Positions 48,103-56,333 of a stretch of 64,000 bases of DNA are shown here, in pieces. A program made the position numbers and the translations under genes. The notes under the pieces are model-generated. The model was not told the DNA's origin, made no database searches, and saw nothing but the letters and a program-made list of their open reading frames with translations. The stretch comes from Mariniblastus sp. Lineage in GTDB: Bacteria; Planctomycetota; Planctomycetia; Pirellulales; Pirellulaceae. Numbering within the stretch: position 1 is the first letter of the stretch; every line of letters starts with the position of its first letter. Location: positions 1 through 64,000 of the forward strand of contig JAKVBF010000011.1 of assembly GCA_022447555.1 (NCBI GenBank), read 5' to 3'.

Positions 48103-49335
48103 CTATCGGTCACCCGCTTTGGAAGTTGTCAGTTTCAACCACCGAGCACAGGGAACCAATGTCGAACCTTGGACCGAGATCGAAAGGATGACAATAAAAA
48201 AGATGATATTAAAAATCTCATTGGATTTTTCTAACCCATAGGCGGACGGAAAGGTCGCCAAGACAATCGGCACCGAACCGCGCAAGCCCACCCATGAAAT
48301 GTATGAGATTTCATTTCTCTTCATCTTCAGAGGACTCAAACAGACAAAGACACTAATCGGCCGCGCCACAAACATCAGAAAGAAAGCCATCGCGGTGCCA
48401 ACCCAAACGATGGAAACTAAATGGGACGGGAAAACCAACAGACCCAAAACAATGAACATGGAAATTTGCGCCAACCAGCTTAACCCATCGTGAAATTCCA
48501 CAACCGAATTACGATTACATTTCAAACGATTCCCAATCACGACCCCGGCAACATAAACGCTAAGAAAACCATTTCCATCCAACACTCCCGCCAGCCCAAA
48601 AGAAATAAATCCAAGTGACAAAATAAAAATAGGGTATATACCCGGAGCTCCAAATCTCAGACGACTGACCATCGCCGCACCTGCTAGACCAATCAAGCTG
48701 CCAACCGCCACGCCCACCAACAACTGCTGGGCCAAGTTTAAGAGGACAAATCCACCAGCCCCTTCCGCGCCCGTCATGATCCCCAACAAGGTGGTCGTCA
48801 ACAGCACAGCCATGGGGTCATTACTGCCCGACTCAAATTCTAGCAAGGAACGAATTTTCATCGTCGGCTGGATTGCCGAAGATCTAAAAACGGAAAAGAC
48901 CGCTGCCGCGTCGGTCGACGACACAATAGCCGCCAACAACAACCCCTCCATAAACGAAAAGCCGCCGGATCCTATATCAAATTTCGAGAACGTTCCTAAA
49001 ACGAACCAAGTGAACAGGCCTAGCAAAAGAGTCGTAATCAACACACCCACAGTTGAAAGTAAGACTCCGGGAATTAAAACAGGACGAACCGTTTTCCAAT
49101 CGGTATCTAGGCCCCCCGCAAAGAGAATGATCAACAGCGCCAGCTCACCAATATTCCTGGCGAGTTCCGCCGAATCAAAGCTGATTTTGCCAATCCCCTC
49201 CGAACCGGCAAGCATGCCGACAAGCAGAAACAAAAGCAGCGACGGGACACCAACTCGCTCGGCAAGTTTGCTGGCCATGACACCGACGAGTAGCAAGACG
49301 CCAGCAACCAAAACTAACGGGTCAATGGGCAACAT
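48103..49335 (-). CDS. Cation/H+ antiporter (NhaP2/KefB-like), membrane domain only
   Basis: 410 residues, about 12 membrane segments. SLLLFLLVGMLAGSEGIG, LALLIILFAGGLDTD, AAIVSSTDAAAVFSVFR, LLEFESGSNDPMAVLLT (the conserved acidic transport site) and LRGSVPIVLATFP are characteristic of NhaP2-type potassium/proton antiporters. Known NhaP2 proteins are ~550-580 residues with C-terminal TrkA-C regulatory domains. This one stops after the membrane part. A CBS-domain protein encoded 57 bases upstream, on the same strand, could supply nucleotide regulation in trans. The transported ion is an inference. Confidence 0.9.
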   Translation of the reverse strand: MLPIDPLVLVAGVLLLVGVMASKLAERVGVPSLLLFLLVGMLAGSEGIGKISFDSAELARNIGELALLIILFAGGLDTDWKTVRPVLIPGVLLSTVGVLITTLLLGLFTWFVLGTFSKFDIGSGGFSFMEGLLLAAIVSSTDAAAVFSVFRSSAIQPTMKIRSLLEFESGSNDPMAVLLTTTLLGIMTGAEGAGGFVLLNLAQQLLVGVAVGSLIGLAGAAMVSRLRFGAPGIYPIFILSLGFISFGLAGVLDGNGFLSVYVAGVVIGNRLKCNRNSVVEFHDGLSWLAQISMFIVLGLLVFPSHLVSIVWVGTAMAFFLMFVARPISVFVCLSPLKMKRNEISYISWVGLRGSVPIVLATFPSAYGLEKSNEIFNIIFFIVILSISVQGSTLVPCARWLKLTTSKAGDR

Positions 49336-49392
49336 GAATAAGGAACACAGGATAACAATCGGGCTGGATCAATGCGCAGAACACAGGATGAC

Positions 49393-50226
49393 TTAAAACG
49401 CATTCTGCAACATATTCTCAAGATTCGCGGAAAGTTCAACCACCGCGTCCCAATCATTTTCGATGATATCCTGAGAATGCGCCAGATCATTTCTCAATCG
49501 CTCGATTTTCTTGCCCGCGTCCTCCACCATACGACGTGAGTCAAACCGTGTCTGGCTGCGCAAGGCTTCATTGCGAGCGATAATCTGGCACTTATCCGAA
49601 AACTGAAGGCAATCCACCAATTTGACTTTTTGATTCCGTCGGTCGCGTTCCCTCTGTAATATCTCCGCCTTTTCCACGCGTGCATCGGAAAGATACTGGG
49701 TCCAACTTTCTACATCCAACCCGGCATTGATCATATTGGTCATCCGCATCTCTATCATGGTAATCATACCAAACAACCACATTCGAACCGGTGGTTTTTG
49801 CAGATCCGTTCGAGTCACAATCCCACCCACATGTCCGAATACAGAGACAAAGAGCCGCGGCTGGTTTTTTAATTTGGCAATCACCTCTACGAGGGGTGTC
49901 GAAGTTTGGATAACCTGATCTGAACCGAATGACCGGGTGAAAGAATGGCAGTCAACCGTCTCTTTGTCGACTGCGTTGGCTTCGACATACCCCACAACAT
50001 GGCCGTGCTCTCGAACCCCGATCACCTCTAATTGATGAGCAGTCATGAAATCAGCGATCCACGCCCCTGACTCAGAAGAGTCACACGAAACCAAAGACTC
50101 TGTAATATCGTGCGCTGAAAAACCGCTACGGAAAATATTTTTTAGACCGTTTAATGATGATTGGCTAAACCGCAACAGATTCTCTCCTCTGAATGAGTGC
50201 CGGATGAAGGACAGGAATTCGTTCAA
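49393..50226 (-). CDS. CBS-domain protein with HEPN-like C-terminus
   Basis: 277 residues, cytoplasmic. About residues 55-165 form a CBS pair (VIGVREHGHVVGYVEANAV, VSVFGHVGGIVTRTDL), expected to bind adenine nucleotides. The rest is helical and ends with IERLRNDLAHSQDIIENDW: Arg245-Asn...His250 is the R-N-x3-H motif of HEPN domains, many of which are ribonucleases. The start codon is TTG with GGGAG unusually far (about 14 bases) upstream. It precedes the antiporter gene by 57 bases on the same strand. Possible roles: nucleotide-gated regulator of the antiporter, or nucleotide-sensing RNase. The HEPN assignment rests on this motif and helical context only. Confidence 0.75.
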   Translation of the reverse strand: MNEFLSFIRHSFRGENLLRFSQSSLNGLKNIFRSGFSAHDITESLVSCDSSESGAWIADFMTAHQLEVIGVREHGHVVGYVEANAVDKETVDCHSFTRSFGSDQVIQTSTPLVEVIAKLKNQPRLFVSVFGHVGGIVTRTDLQKPPVRMWLFGMITMIEMRMTNMINAGLDVESWTQYLSDARVEKAEILQRERDRRNQKVKLVDCLQFSDKCQIIARNEALRSQTRFDSRRMVEDAGKKIERLRNDLAHSQDIIENDWDAVVELSANLENMLQNAF

Positions 50227-50371
50227 TTAAAAAATGATTCTCCCTCATTTCAATGCATAACGCACAGATTTGCAATTGTAGAACCGCAGCCCCTTTTCAG
50301 CCGAATATTTGGAGCCATCCTGAATTCAACATCACGAGTGTCCTGAACATCGTATTGCAGTCAACTCGATC

Positions 50372-51508
50372 TCATTTCCATCGCCAAGGGCGAGAGTCGA
50401 CCGGGCTTTTTGCAAACCGACCGTCGGCCGGAGACTCGCTGATCTGGAATTCAGCCCATACCGGTAAGTGATCAGAAACCCTCAGCGCTTGTTCCCTCGA
50501 GAGTTCAAAAATCGACCCAAAGTCGAAGACGCCCCAACGCCCTGTGAACTCACTCGTACGAGGGTGCTGAAAAATAATATTATCATAGGCTTTGGTTTGT
50601 CGAGTATTCGTCTTAACCCCGCTCCTCACGACCCAATGAATGCCCGGAATATTGTCAAACTCGCCCATCTGCTTTTCACTCGCGTTCAGATCTCCTAATA
50701 AAATCACATCGTCTTCATCGGACCGAGCTGCCTGCATGACTTGAAATACATCTGCCAAAGCCTTGATCTCTTCTGGCACTTCGTCGGGATCGGTATGCGC
50801 ATTGACTAACCAAAACGTGAACGCTCGATCGGGACGACTGGTACGCGGTCGAAATCGCGCAACGAACGGTTCGCGATGCAGTCCATCGCCTGGATCACCA
50901 ATGGTGCCGACGGAGGTTGGATCATACTCCACGCGTTGACTATCAAACACAAAGGCATACTGCTCCGTGCTCACACTGCGGCCGAGCCGAGGTCCAATAA
51001 GGAAATCGTAGCGGCTGCCGTCTGAATTAAGCATCGCAACCAGTCTGGGTAGGACGTCGTCTTCCTTAGCTCGAATTTCCTGAATCGCCACAATGTCAAA
51101 TTGACGAATGGTTTGGACAATGATCGGCATCACGTCTGTCTTGGCCAGTTTGCTTTTACCGAGCACCTGTATATTAAACGATGCAATCAGCAGCTTATCG
51201 ACGGGCCGACGAGTCGCTGCGAGTTGAGCGGGGACACCTCGGTTCACACCAAATCCGAGGGACCAACTTTGACGATCAATCCCTTCTAATGATTGAGTGG
51301 CATTCGCTTCGTTATCCGCGTGTGACTTGGCTGCCCAATCATTGACCGTTGAACGCAAGGTCTTTGCAAGCGGGCCGATGAGCGGAATTCCGAGCATGGA
51401 ATACCCTCCGACGGCGATGACCACCACCAAGATGCATAGCACCGGACTGAAGATACTCTTCTTTGGACCCGATCGCGAGCGACTGTTACCCGATTTCTTC
51501 TTGGCCAC
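50372..51508 (-). CDS. Endonuclease/exonuclease/phosphatase-family protein, membrane-anchored
   Basis: 378 residues. A basic N-terminus and one membrane helix (IFSPVLCILVVVIAVGGYSML, about 19-40) anchor it, then a DNase I-like domain: IASFNIQVLG, VAIQEIRA with the metal-binding Glu, WLVNAHTDPDEV, VILLGDLNASE and VSDHLPVWAEF with the catalytic Asp-His. GTG start with GGGAGGG seven bases upstream. Substrate (DNA, RNA, inositol phosphate or sphingomyelin) is not resolvable; domain location outside or inside depends on the helix topology, and the positive N-terminus suggests outside. Single gene. Confidence 0.88.
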   Translation of the reverse strand: MAKKKSGNSRSRSGPKKSIFSPVLCILVVVIAVGGYSMLGIPLIGPLAKTLRSTVNDWAAKSHADNEANATQSLEGIDRQSWSLGFGVNRGVPAQLAATRRPVDKLLIASFNIQVLGKSKLAKTDVMPIIVQTIRQFDIVAIQEIRAKEDDVLPRLVAMLNSDGSRYDFLIGPRLGRSVSTEQYAFVFDSQRVEYDPTSVGTIGDPGDGLHREPFVARFRPRTSRPDRAFTFWLVNAHTDPDEVPEEIKALADVFQVMQAARSDEDDVILLGDLNASEKQMGEFDNIPGIHWVVRSGVKTNTRQTKAYDNIIFQHPRTSEFTGRWGVFDFGSIFELSREQALRVSDHLPVWAEFQISESPADGRFAKSPVDSRPWRWK

Positions 51509-51838
51509 CTATGGCCCTCCCTGACATGACGTTCCCCAAACATCCGGTCTGAGGCAGCAGCAAATGTTACTCTATTTTGGGCGAGCACAACAACGCCCAA
51601 CTCACCAGCAAAGGTCCACCATTTCATGAAACAAACAGTTACTTTGCTCATTCACATCGAGGAGTAGGTCTACATCGCTTACCGCCAAACCACTTCGAGA
51701 CGCCGCGAGCTAGCAGACTCAGGGGCTCGCACATTGGGAACCACGCGTTTGCCGGAGCCAGCCGCCGCGGCTTCCGCTTTCAACGCAAAGAAAAGAAGGA
51801 CGGCGGTAAAGAGGGAGCCCTTTTAAGAGACTCTAAAA
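51509..51838. other. Intergenic region, no gene supported
   Basis: A plus-strand frame (51577-51873) runs into the antisense of the tRNA and ends GLTGFEPATF, a common spurious translation of a tRNA complement. Nothing else recognised. Confidence 0.55.
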
Positions 51839-51913
51839 TCGGGCTGACAGGATTCGAACCTGCGACCTTTTGACCCCCAGTCAAACGCGCTAGCCAAACT
51901 GCGCCACAGCCCG
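51839..51913 (-). tRNA. tRNA-Pro (anticodon GGG)
   Basis: Reading the minus strand: acceptor arm CGGGCTG pairs with CAGCCCG, the D-arm contains GGCGCAGTTTGGCTAGCGC, the anticodon stem is TTTGA/TCAAA with the loop CTGGGGG (anticodon GGG), and the T-arm is GCAGGTTCGAATCCTGT. Discriminator A; CCA is not encoded. 75 bases without a long variable arm. Confidence 0.95.
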
Positions 51914-52146
51914 TTCCAATCCGTTTGTCCAAATGGACGCGAGGATGGTGAGGCTTGATTCTAACATTGCCTCGTTATTGCACAAGTTCCCCGCACACTA
52001 GTTCCCCGCGCGCGAGCTCCCTTTAGAATCGCGGAGCGAAATTTCTACTCCCTGTAACACTGCCCCGACAAATCGCTCCGACGGTCAGCCGCTCGTTTGG
52101 GCCAGAACCTTGATGAAACGAATCACGAATCGAGTACAATTCTGTT

Positions 52147-52434
52147 ATGGATCCAACTGACAAAGACGACAGCGAACCACCCAAAGAGTGGCATGTTTAT
52201 CTGTTGCGCTGCGCCGACAACTCACTCTACACCGGGATCACCAACGATTTGCAGCGTCGTGTAGAGCAGCACAATGCAGGAACAGCGGCTCGCTACACTC
52301 GCTCCAGAGGTCCAGTGACACTGGTCTATGAAGAAACCGCCGAATGTCGCAGCTCCGCCTTAAAGCGAGAATACGCAATCAAACAACTGACGCGTCGCCA
52401 AAAACAGCAATTGATTAATAACCGACAAGATTGA
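52147..52434 (+). CDS. GIY-YIG domain protein (UPF0213/YhbQ-like)
   Basis: 95 residues. HVYLLRCADNSLYTGITNDLQRRVEQHNAG is a GIY-YIG core (VYLL...YTGIT), followed by TRSRGPVTLVYEE and AECRSSALKREYAIKQLTRRQK, with Arg and Glu at the expected active-site places. The single-domain form is typical of YhbQ proteins, whose role is unclear, perhaps DNA processing. A Lys-rich end. Converges with the parvulin gene. Confidence 0.9.
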   Translation: MDPTDKDDSEPPKEWHVYLLRCADNSLYTGITNDLQRRVEQHNAGTAARYTRSRGPVTLVYEETAECRSSALKREYAIKQLTRRQKQQLINNRQD

Positions 52435-52435
52435 T

Positions 52436-52460
52436 GGGTTTCCGTCTGCCCGGAAAACCC
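52436..52460. terminator. Imperfect hairpin between convergent genes
   Basis: GGGTTTCC pairs with GGAAAACCC (one extra A) around an eight-base loop, between the stops of the GIY-YIG and parvulin genes. No T-run follows on either strand, so a terminator role is only possible. Confidence 0.3.
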
Positions 52461-52472
52461 TTGATGTTCGGT

Positions 52473-52754
52473 TTAGTCCTCACGACTAGTCACCTCAATC
52501 AAGTGATAACCAAATTGGGTCTTCACCGGACCCAGTACCTTGTTGAGGTCACCCGTGAAGACGACCTCATCAAATTCTGGAACCATTTGCCCGCGGCCAA
52601 AGGATCCTAAACTTCCGCCCTGAGCACCCGAGGGACAAGCCGAGAATTCGGCTGCAACTTTGGCAAAATCTTGGCCACCTTCAATCTGAGCTTTCAAATC
52701 CATACACACTTCTTCTGTTTCAACCAAGATGTGACGCGCTGATGCTGTTGCCAT
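52473..52754 (-). CDS. Parvulin-type peptidyl-prolyl isomerase, single domain
   Basis: 93 residues, the same length as E. coli PpiC. ARHILVETEEVCMDLKAQI opens the rotamase domain; FAKVAAEFSACPSGAQGGSLGSFGRGQMVPEFDEVVF and TQFGYHLIEV complete it. No signal peptide, so it is cytoplasmic. Cis/trans isomerisation of prolyl bonds in substrate proteins is the expected role. Confidence 0.93.
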   Translation of the reverse strand: MATASARHILVETEEVCMDLKAQIEGGQDFAKVAAEFSACPSGAQGGSLGSFGRGQMVPEFDEVVFTGDLNKVLGPVKTQFGYHLIEVTSRED

Positions 52755-52921
52755 AATAAGCCTCTGATTAATGAAATTTTCAAGTGTAGTTCGGTCATGC
52801 CGAAATCAAATTGTATCCAAATCTAACGCCTCTATAAGTGCTTTAAGAATCAAAGCCAGAAGCAATTTAGGCCGACCTATAGCCAAGGTACCTCAACTCG
52901 GCTTCTTCCGCCACAAATCCT

Positions 52922-55087
52922 TTAAGAGTGAATCGACACTTCACCTGCACTGGAGACAAATGCGACCCGCCTCAAGCCGCCGCCGAACTGTTTGATATGA
53001 CGGATGAAATCTGACTCGCGTCCCTCATCAGCGACTTCAAAACCCAAGAAGACAATTGCTGCATTTTTCGAAGTTTCCTGAATGATACTTGCCGGATCGG
53101 AACCCACATAAACCTCACACGTCGCATTGATTCTGGATGACTCTGTTAAGGACTTCAAATGCTGAAGCACATCCGCCCTCCCAGCCTCGGACTCAATCAC
53201 GCGCATTAAACGAATGTTTCGCCCCCGCCAGCTTGTATTATTCCGAAGCAAATGCGCCAAGATCAGCATCAACTCTCCGTTTTTCTCACCTCTCCACCAA
53301 ACATCGATCGTCCCGGCTGGCACGTACCACGGGTCGATGACCGTATCGGCCAAACGCATCACGACGATGCTGCGCCCGAGGTTGGCTATCGTTCTCAGGT
53401 TGGCGGAAAAAATATCGGTTCGGTTATTACCACTTGGCCAACCAATTAAGACCGTATTGGGTCTCAACGCCCCCAAACCATGACACTGAACCAACGACTC
53501 AACCCCGTCAGCTAGAGTGGGTGATACGATAACGGCTGGAAAGGCCTCGAGCGATTGCTCCCGAATGAAGTTCCTCATCAACCTTTCCTGATTCGTGCGA
53601 CGTTCAATCCGCTGATCGACATCTCCCTCAATCACATGACCAATCGCAAGAATTCCATTGCCCGATGTAAACCAATTGCCGAAGATCGCCAGGCGTGGCC
53701 GGGCACTGCTGGCGCCACTTAAGGCCAAGATAATGGGCCGCCAATTTTTTGGATGGTAAAACTGTTTTTCCAACTTAAGCAGATTTTTGCGAGTTCGCTC
53801 AAACAACAATCCACTATTAACGTCCCCCCAACGAGCCTCAACCTGCTTTTGAGCGATGAATGTATAAATGATTCCCATGACCAAGACGGATGCAAGTGCC
53901 CACAGCGAATCAATTAAAATCATGACTCCGAAGCAACCCAGAGCCCCGAGCAGTGAAAGGGTCCAATGTGAAAATTGAAATCGAGGACGATAACTCGGGT
54001 TCTTAGTGATCCCTTCATAAAACGTGGCCAGATTTAACAGCCCATACGTGATCATGAAGGCCATCGTGATTAGGGGAGCAACGGTGTTAAGATCAGCTGT
54101 GAGGATAAAAACTTGGGCAATTATAAACGAAAGGACGATAGCCCTTCGAGGCTCATTGGTCGGTCCGCTACCTTTGGAAAAAAACTTAATCCTGGGAAAT
54201 ATTTCGTCCTTGCTGAGCGCTTGCAGGATTCTCGGAGCGCCCATCATACTAGCGAGTGCTGAAGAGAGTGTCGCAGCAAAGACACCAGCAGTAATCAAAA
54301 AGGGCCAGATCGCAATCTCGGAAATCACCATGTTGTTATCAACCAACGCCTGATGAGAACTGGAACCACCCATCAAGACCGCTTGGCTTAAGTAGACCAC
54401 CGCTGTGACCAGAACCGCTGCAATCGTGCCGCGAGGAATCGACTTGGAAGGGTCACGCAAATCCCCCGACATATTGGCTCCCGCCATAATCCCCGTCACC
54501 GCGGGAAAGAACAGGGCGAACATCGTGTACAGGCTTTCGTCCCCTTCGTAGTGAGCGCCCCAGTTAGCGGAGAGCAACTCAAAATCGAAGGCCTCGAAGG
54601 CACCAATATAAAAGGAAAGCAGACTCAAACCTAAAATGGCTAGAATGAAGTACTGAATCCGAATGGCCCAACCTGCCCCCAAATAGACACAGATGAAAAC
54701 GAGTGCATTGGTCACGGTTCCCGCCAAAACAATGGGAATACCTGAGAGTTTGTTAAAGACTTCTGAGAAACCAATCACATAGAGCGATACCGAAATTGCT
54801 TGGGCAAAAAAGAAGACGATTCCGATCGCACCACCAAATTCGGCGCCCAAGCTTCGACTGATCAAAAAGTAGGCGCCACCCCCTTCAACTCGGGTGTTCG
54901 TCGCAATGGCTGACAAACTAAAACTTGTCAGCAATGTAATCACTTTAGAAACGGCAACGATTAGCAGTGCGTAGAACACACCCGCGTTTCCCACGACGTA
55001 ACCAAATCGCAAGAACATAATCACGCCTAAGATCGTTAGCGTGCAAGGTGTAAAGACGCCTCCCAACGTTCCGAATCCTAACGACAT
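52922..55087 (-). CDS. APC-superfamily transporter, SLC12 (cation-chloride cotransporter)-like
   Basis: About 721 residues from the ATG at 55087. FGTLGGVFTPCTLTILGVIMFLRFGYVVG is the hallmark first helix of SLC12-like carriers, with NTRVEGGGAYFLISRSLG and FFPAVTGIMAGANMSGDL further on. About twelve membrane segments occupy residues ~1-440; the remaining ~280 residues form a soluble domain (RLAIFGNWFTSGNG, TVLIGWPSGN, RSIVVMRLADT), like the cytoplasmic end of NKCC/KCC proteins. The frame stays open to a GTG at 55276, but that extension has no ribosome binding site and does not fit the family, so the true start is uncertain within that stretch. Ion specificity unknown. Confidence 0.85.
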   Translation of the reverse strand: MSLGFGTLGGVFTPCTLTILGVIMFLRFGYVVGNAGVFYALLIVAVSKVITLLTSFSLSAIATNTRVEGGGAYFLISRSLGAEFGGAIGIVFFFAQAISVSLYVIGFSEVFNKLSGIPIVLAGTVTNALVFICVYLGAGWAIRIQYFILAILGLSLLSFYIGAFEAFDFELLSANWGAHYEGDESLYTMFALFFPAVTGIMAGANMSGDLRDPSKSIPRGTIAAVLVTAVVYLSQAVLMGGSSSHQALVDNNMVISEIAIWPFLITAGVFAATLSSALASMMGAPRILQALSKDEIFPRIKFFSKGSGPTNEPRRAIVLSFIIAQVFILTADLNTVAPLITMAFMITYGLLNLATFYEGITKNPSYRPRFQFSHWTLSLLGALGCFGVMILIDSLWALASVLVMGIIYTFIAQKQVEARWGDVNSGLLFERTRKNLLKLEKQFYHPKNWRPIILALSGASSARPRLAIFGNWFTSGNGILAIGHVIEGDVDQRIERRTNQERLMRNFIREQSLEAFPAVIVSPTLADGVESLVQCHGLGALRPNTVLIGWPSGNNRTDIFSANLRTIANLGRSIVVMRLADTVIDPWYVPAGTIDVWWRGEKNGELMLILAHLLRNNTSWRGRNIRLMRVIESEAGRADVLQHLKSLTESSRINATCEVYVGSDPASIIQETSKNAAIVFLGFEVADEGRESDFIRHIKQFGGGLRRVAFVSSAGEVSIHS

Positions 55088-55337
55088 GCCGTTTGAGGAG
55101 TTCGATTTATTAATCCGTGAATCCAAGATGATTGTGGTGGGCCGAGAGTGTGTTTTGGCAAATGTCAAAATGACAAAGCCTCGAATTATAACAAGCAAAA
55201 CCGCGGATCCATACTGACCGTATTTCCTGACACCGCCCAAAACCTCGGTTTCTAGGCATGGTTCCAGTTTTTTCACGTTTTGGTATCAATTGTAATCGTT
55301 GAATCTCTCTATTTTCTTGCATTGAAAACCTGCCACG

Positions 55338-56264
55338 ATGGAAAATCATTTTGCCGACCGTCTGATTACGGCCATAAAAACAAAACAAACGCCCCTCGTG
55401 GTTGGTCTCGACCCAAGGTGGGAGCGACTTCCCTCATCCCTGACTGGAAAAATTGACCCCGCCGATTTTAAAACCAAAGCAATGGCGTACCAACGTTTCT
55501 GTTGTGACATCATAGATGCCGTTGTCGGAATCGTGCCCGCGGTCAAACCACAGGCTGCCTTTTTTGAGCACCTTGGCCCCGGCGGAATGACGGCTCTTGC
55601 CAACGTGGTGGAACACGCTCATAAAAACGGCCTCATCGTCATTATGGACGCCAAGCGGGGCGATATAGGATCAACCGCTGAGGCATATGCATCCGCGTTT
55701 CTGGGGGTCAAACCGGCAAGCGTTTGGGGCTGTGATTCATTAACGATCAACCCCTACCTAGGTGATGACAGCCTACAACCGTTCGTTACGCAATGTCGGG
55801 CAACCGGAGCGGGTATTTTCGTTCTCGTAAAAACTTCAAATCCTGGCAGTCAAACGCTACAGGAGCTGTCTACCGATTCCAACAAACCGATTTACCAACA
55901 CGTCGCTGAAATGGTTCAGCAACTCACAGCGGAGGATCTCGGCGAGTTCGGCTATGGATCGATCGGAGCCGTGGTGGGTGCGACTTATCCACAACAACTG
56001 AGTGAGCTGAGAAGCCTGATGCCCAATTCCATTTTCTTGGTCCCCGGGTTGGGTGCTCAGGGAGGAACGGCTGCCGATGTCGCCGGAGGTTTTGATGATC
56101 AGGGACTGGGAGCCGTCATCAACAGTTCCCGCGCAATAATCTTTGCCTATCAGCGAGAAGAATACGAGGCCGTGGATGACTGGCAAACTGCGGTTGAATA
56201 CGCAACACGAGACACTGTCGAACAACTGGCAACCCATACTTCGGCGGGAAAACTTCGTGGCTGA
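55338..56264 (+). CDS. pyrF: Orotidine 5'-phosphate decarboxylase (group 2)
   Basis: Last step of UMP synthesis. 308 residues. VVGLDPRWERLP, AVKPQAAFFEHLGPGG, catalytic IMDAKRGDIGSTAEAYA (the group 2 signature with Lys-Asp elements), LTINPYLGDDSLQPF, FVLVKTSNPG, GAVVGATYP, and FLVPGLGAQGG with the phosphate-binding loop are all present. Longer than the ~230-residue group 1 enzyme, as expected for group 2. No clear Shine-Dalgarno. Not in an operon with other pyr genes; converges with the thioredoxin-like gene. Confidence 0.95.
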   Translation: MENHFADRLITAIKTKQTPLVVGLDPRWERLPSSLTGKIDPADFKTKAMAYQRFCCDIIDAVVGIVPAVKPQAAFFEHLGPGGMTALANVVEHAHKNGLIVIMDAKRGDIGSTAEAYASAFLGVKPASVWGCDSLTINPYLGDDSLQPFVTQCRATGAGIFVLVKTSNPGSQTLQELSTDSNKPIYQHVAEMVQQLTAEDLGEFGYGSIGAVVGATYPQQLSELRSLMPNSIFLVPGLGAQGGTAADVAGGFDDQGLGAVINSSRAIIFAYQREEYEAVDDWQTAVEYATRDTVEQLATHTSAGKLRG

Positions 56265-56333
56265 CCCGGTGCCCTAAAAGGCTGTTCCATTAAAAGCAGG
56301 CCCCAAGCTTCATCCCATTGCAGGACGTTTGGT

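Noticed and set aside
51577-51873. Plus-strand frame ending GLTGFEPATF
   Set aside because: Its end is the complement of the tRNA-Pro gene, a well-known spurious translation; no family features upstream.
55088-55276. 63-residue N-terminal extension of the SLC12-like transporter
   Set aside because: GTG start without ribosome binding site and sequence unlike the family, although an intermediate start cannot be excluded.
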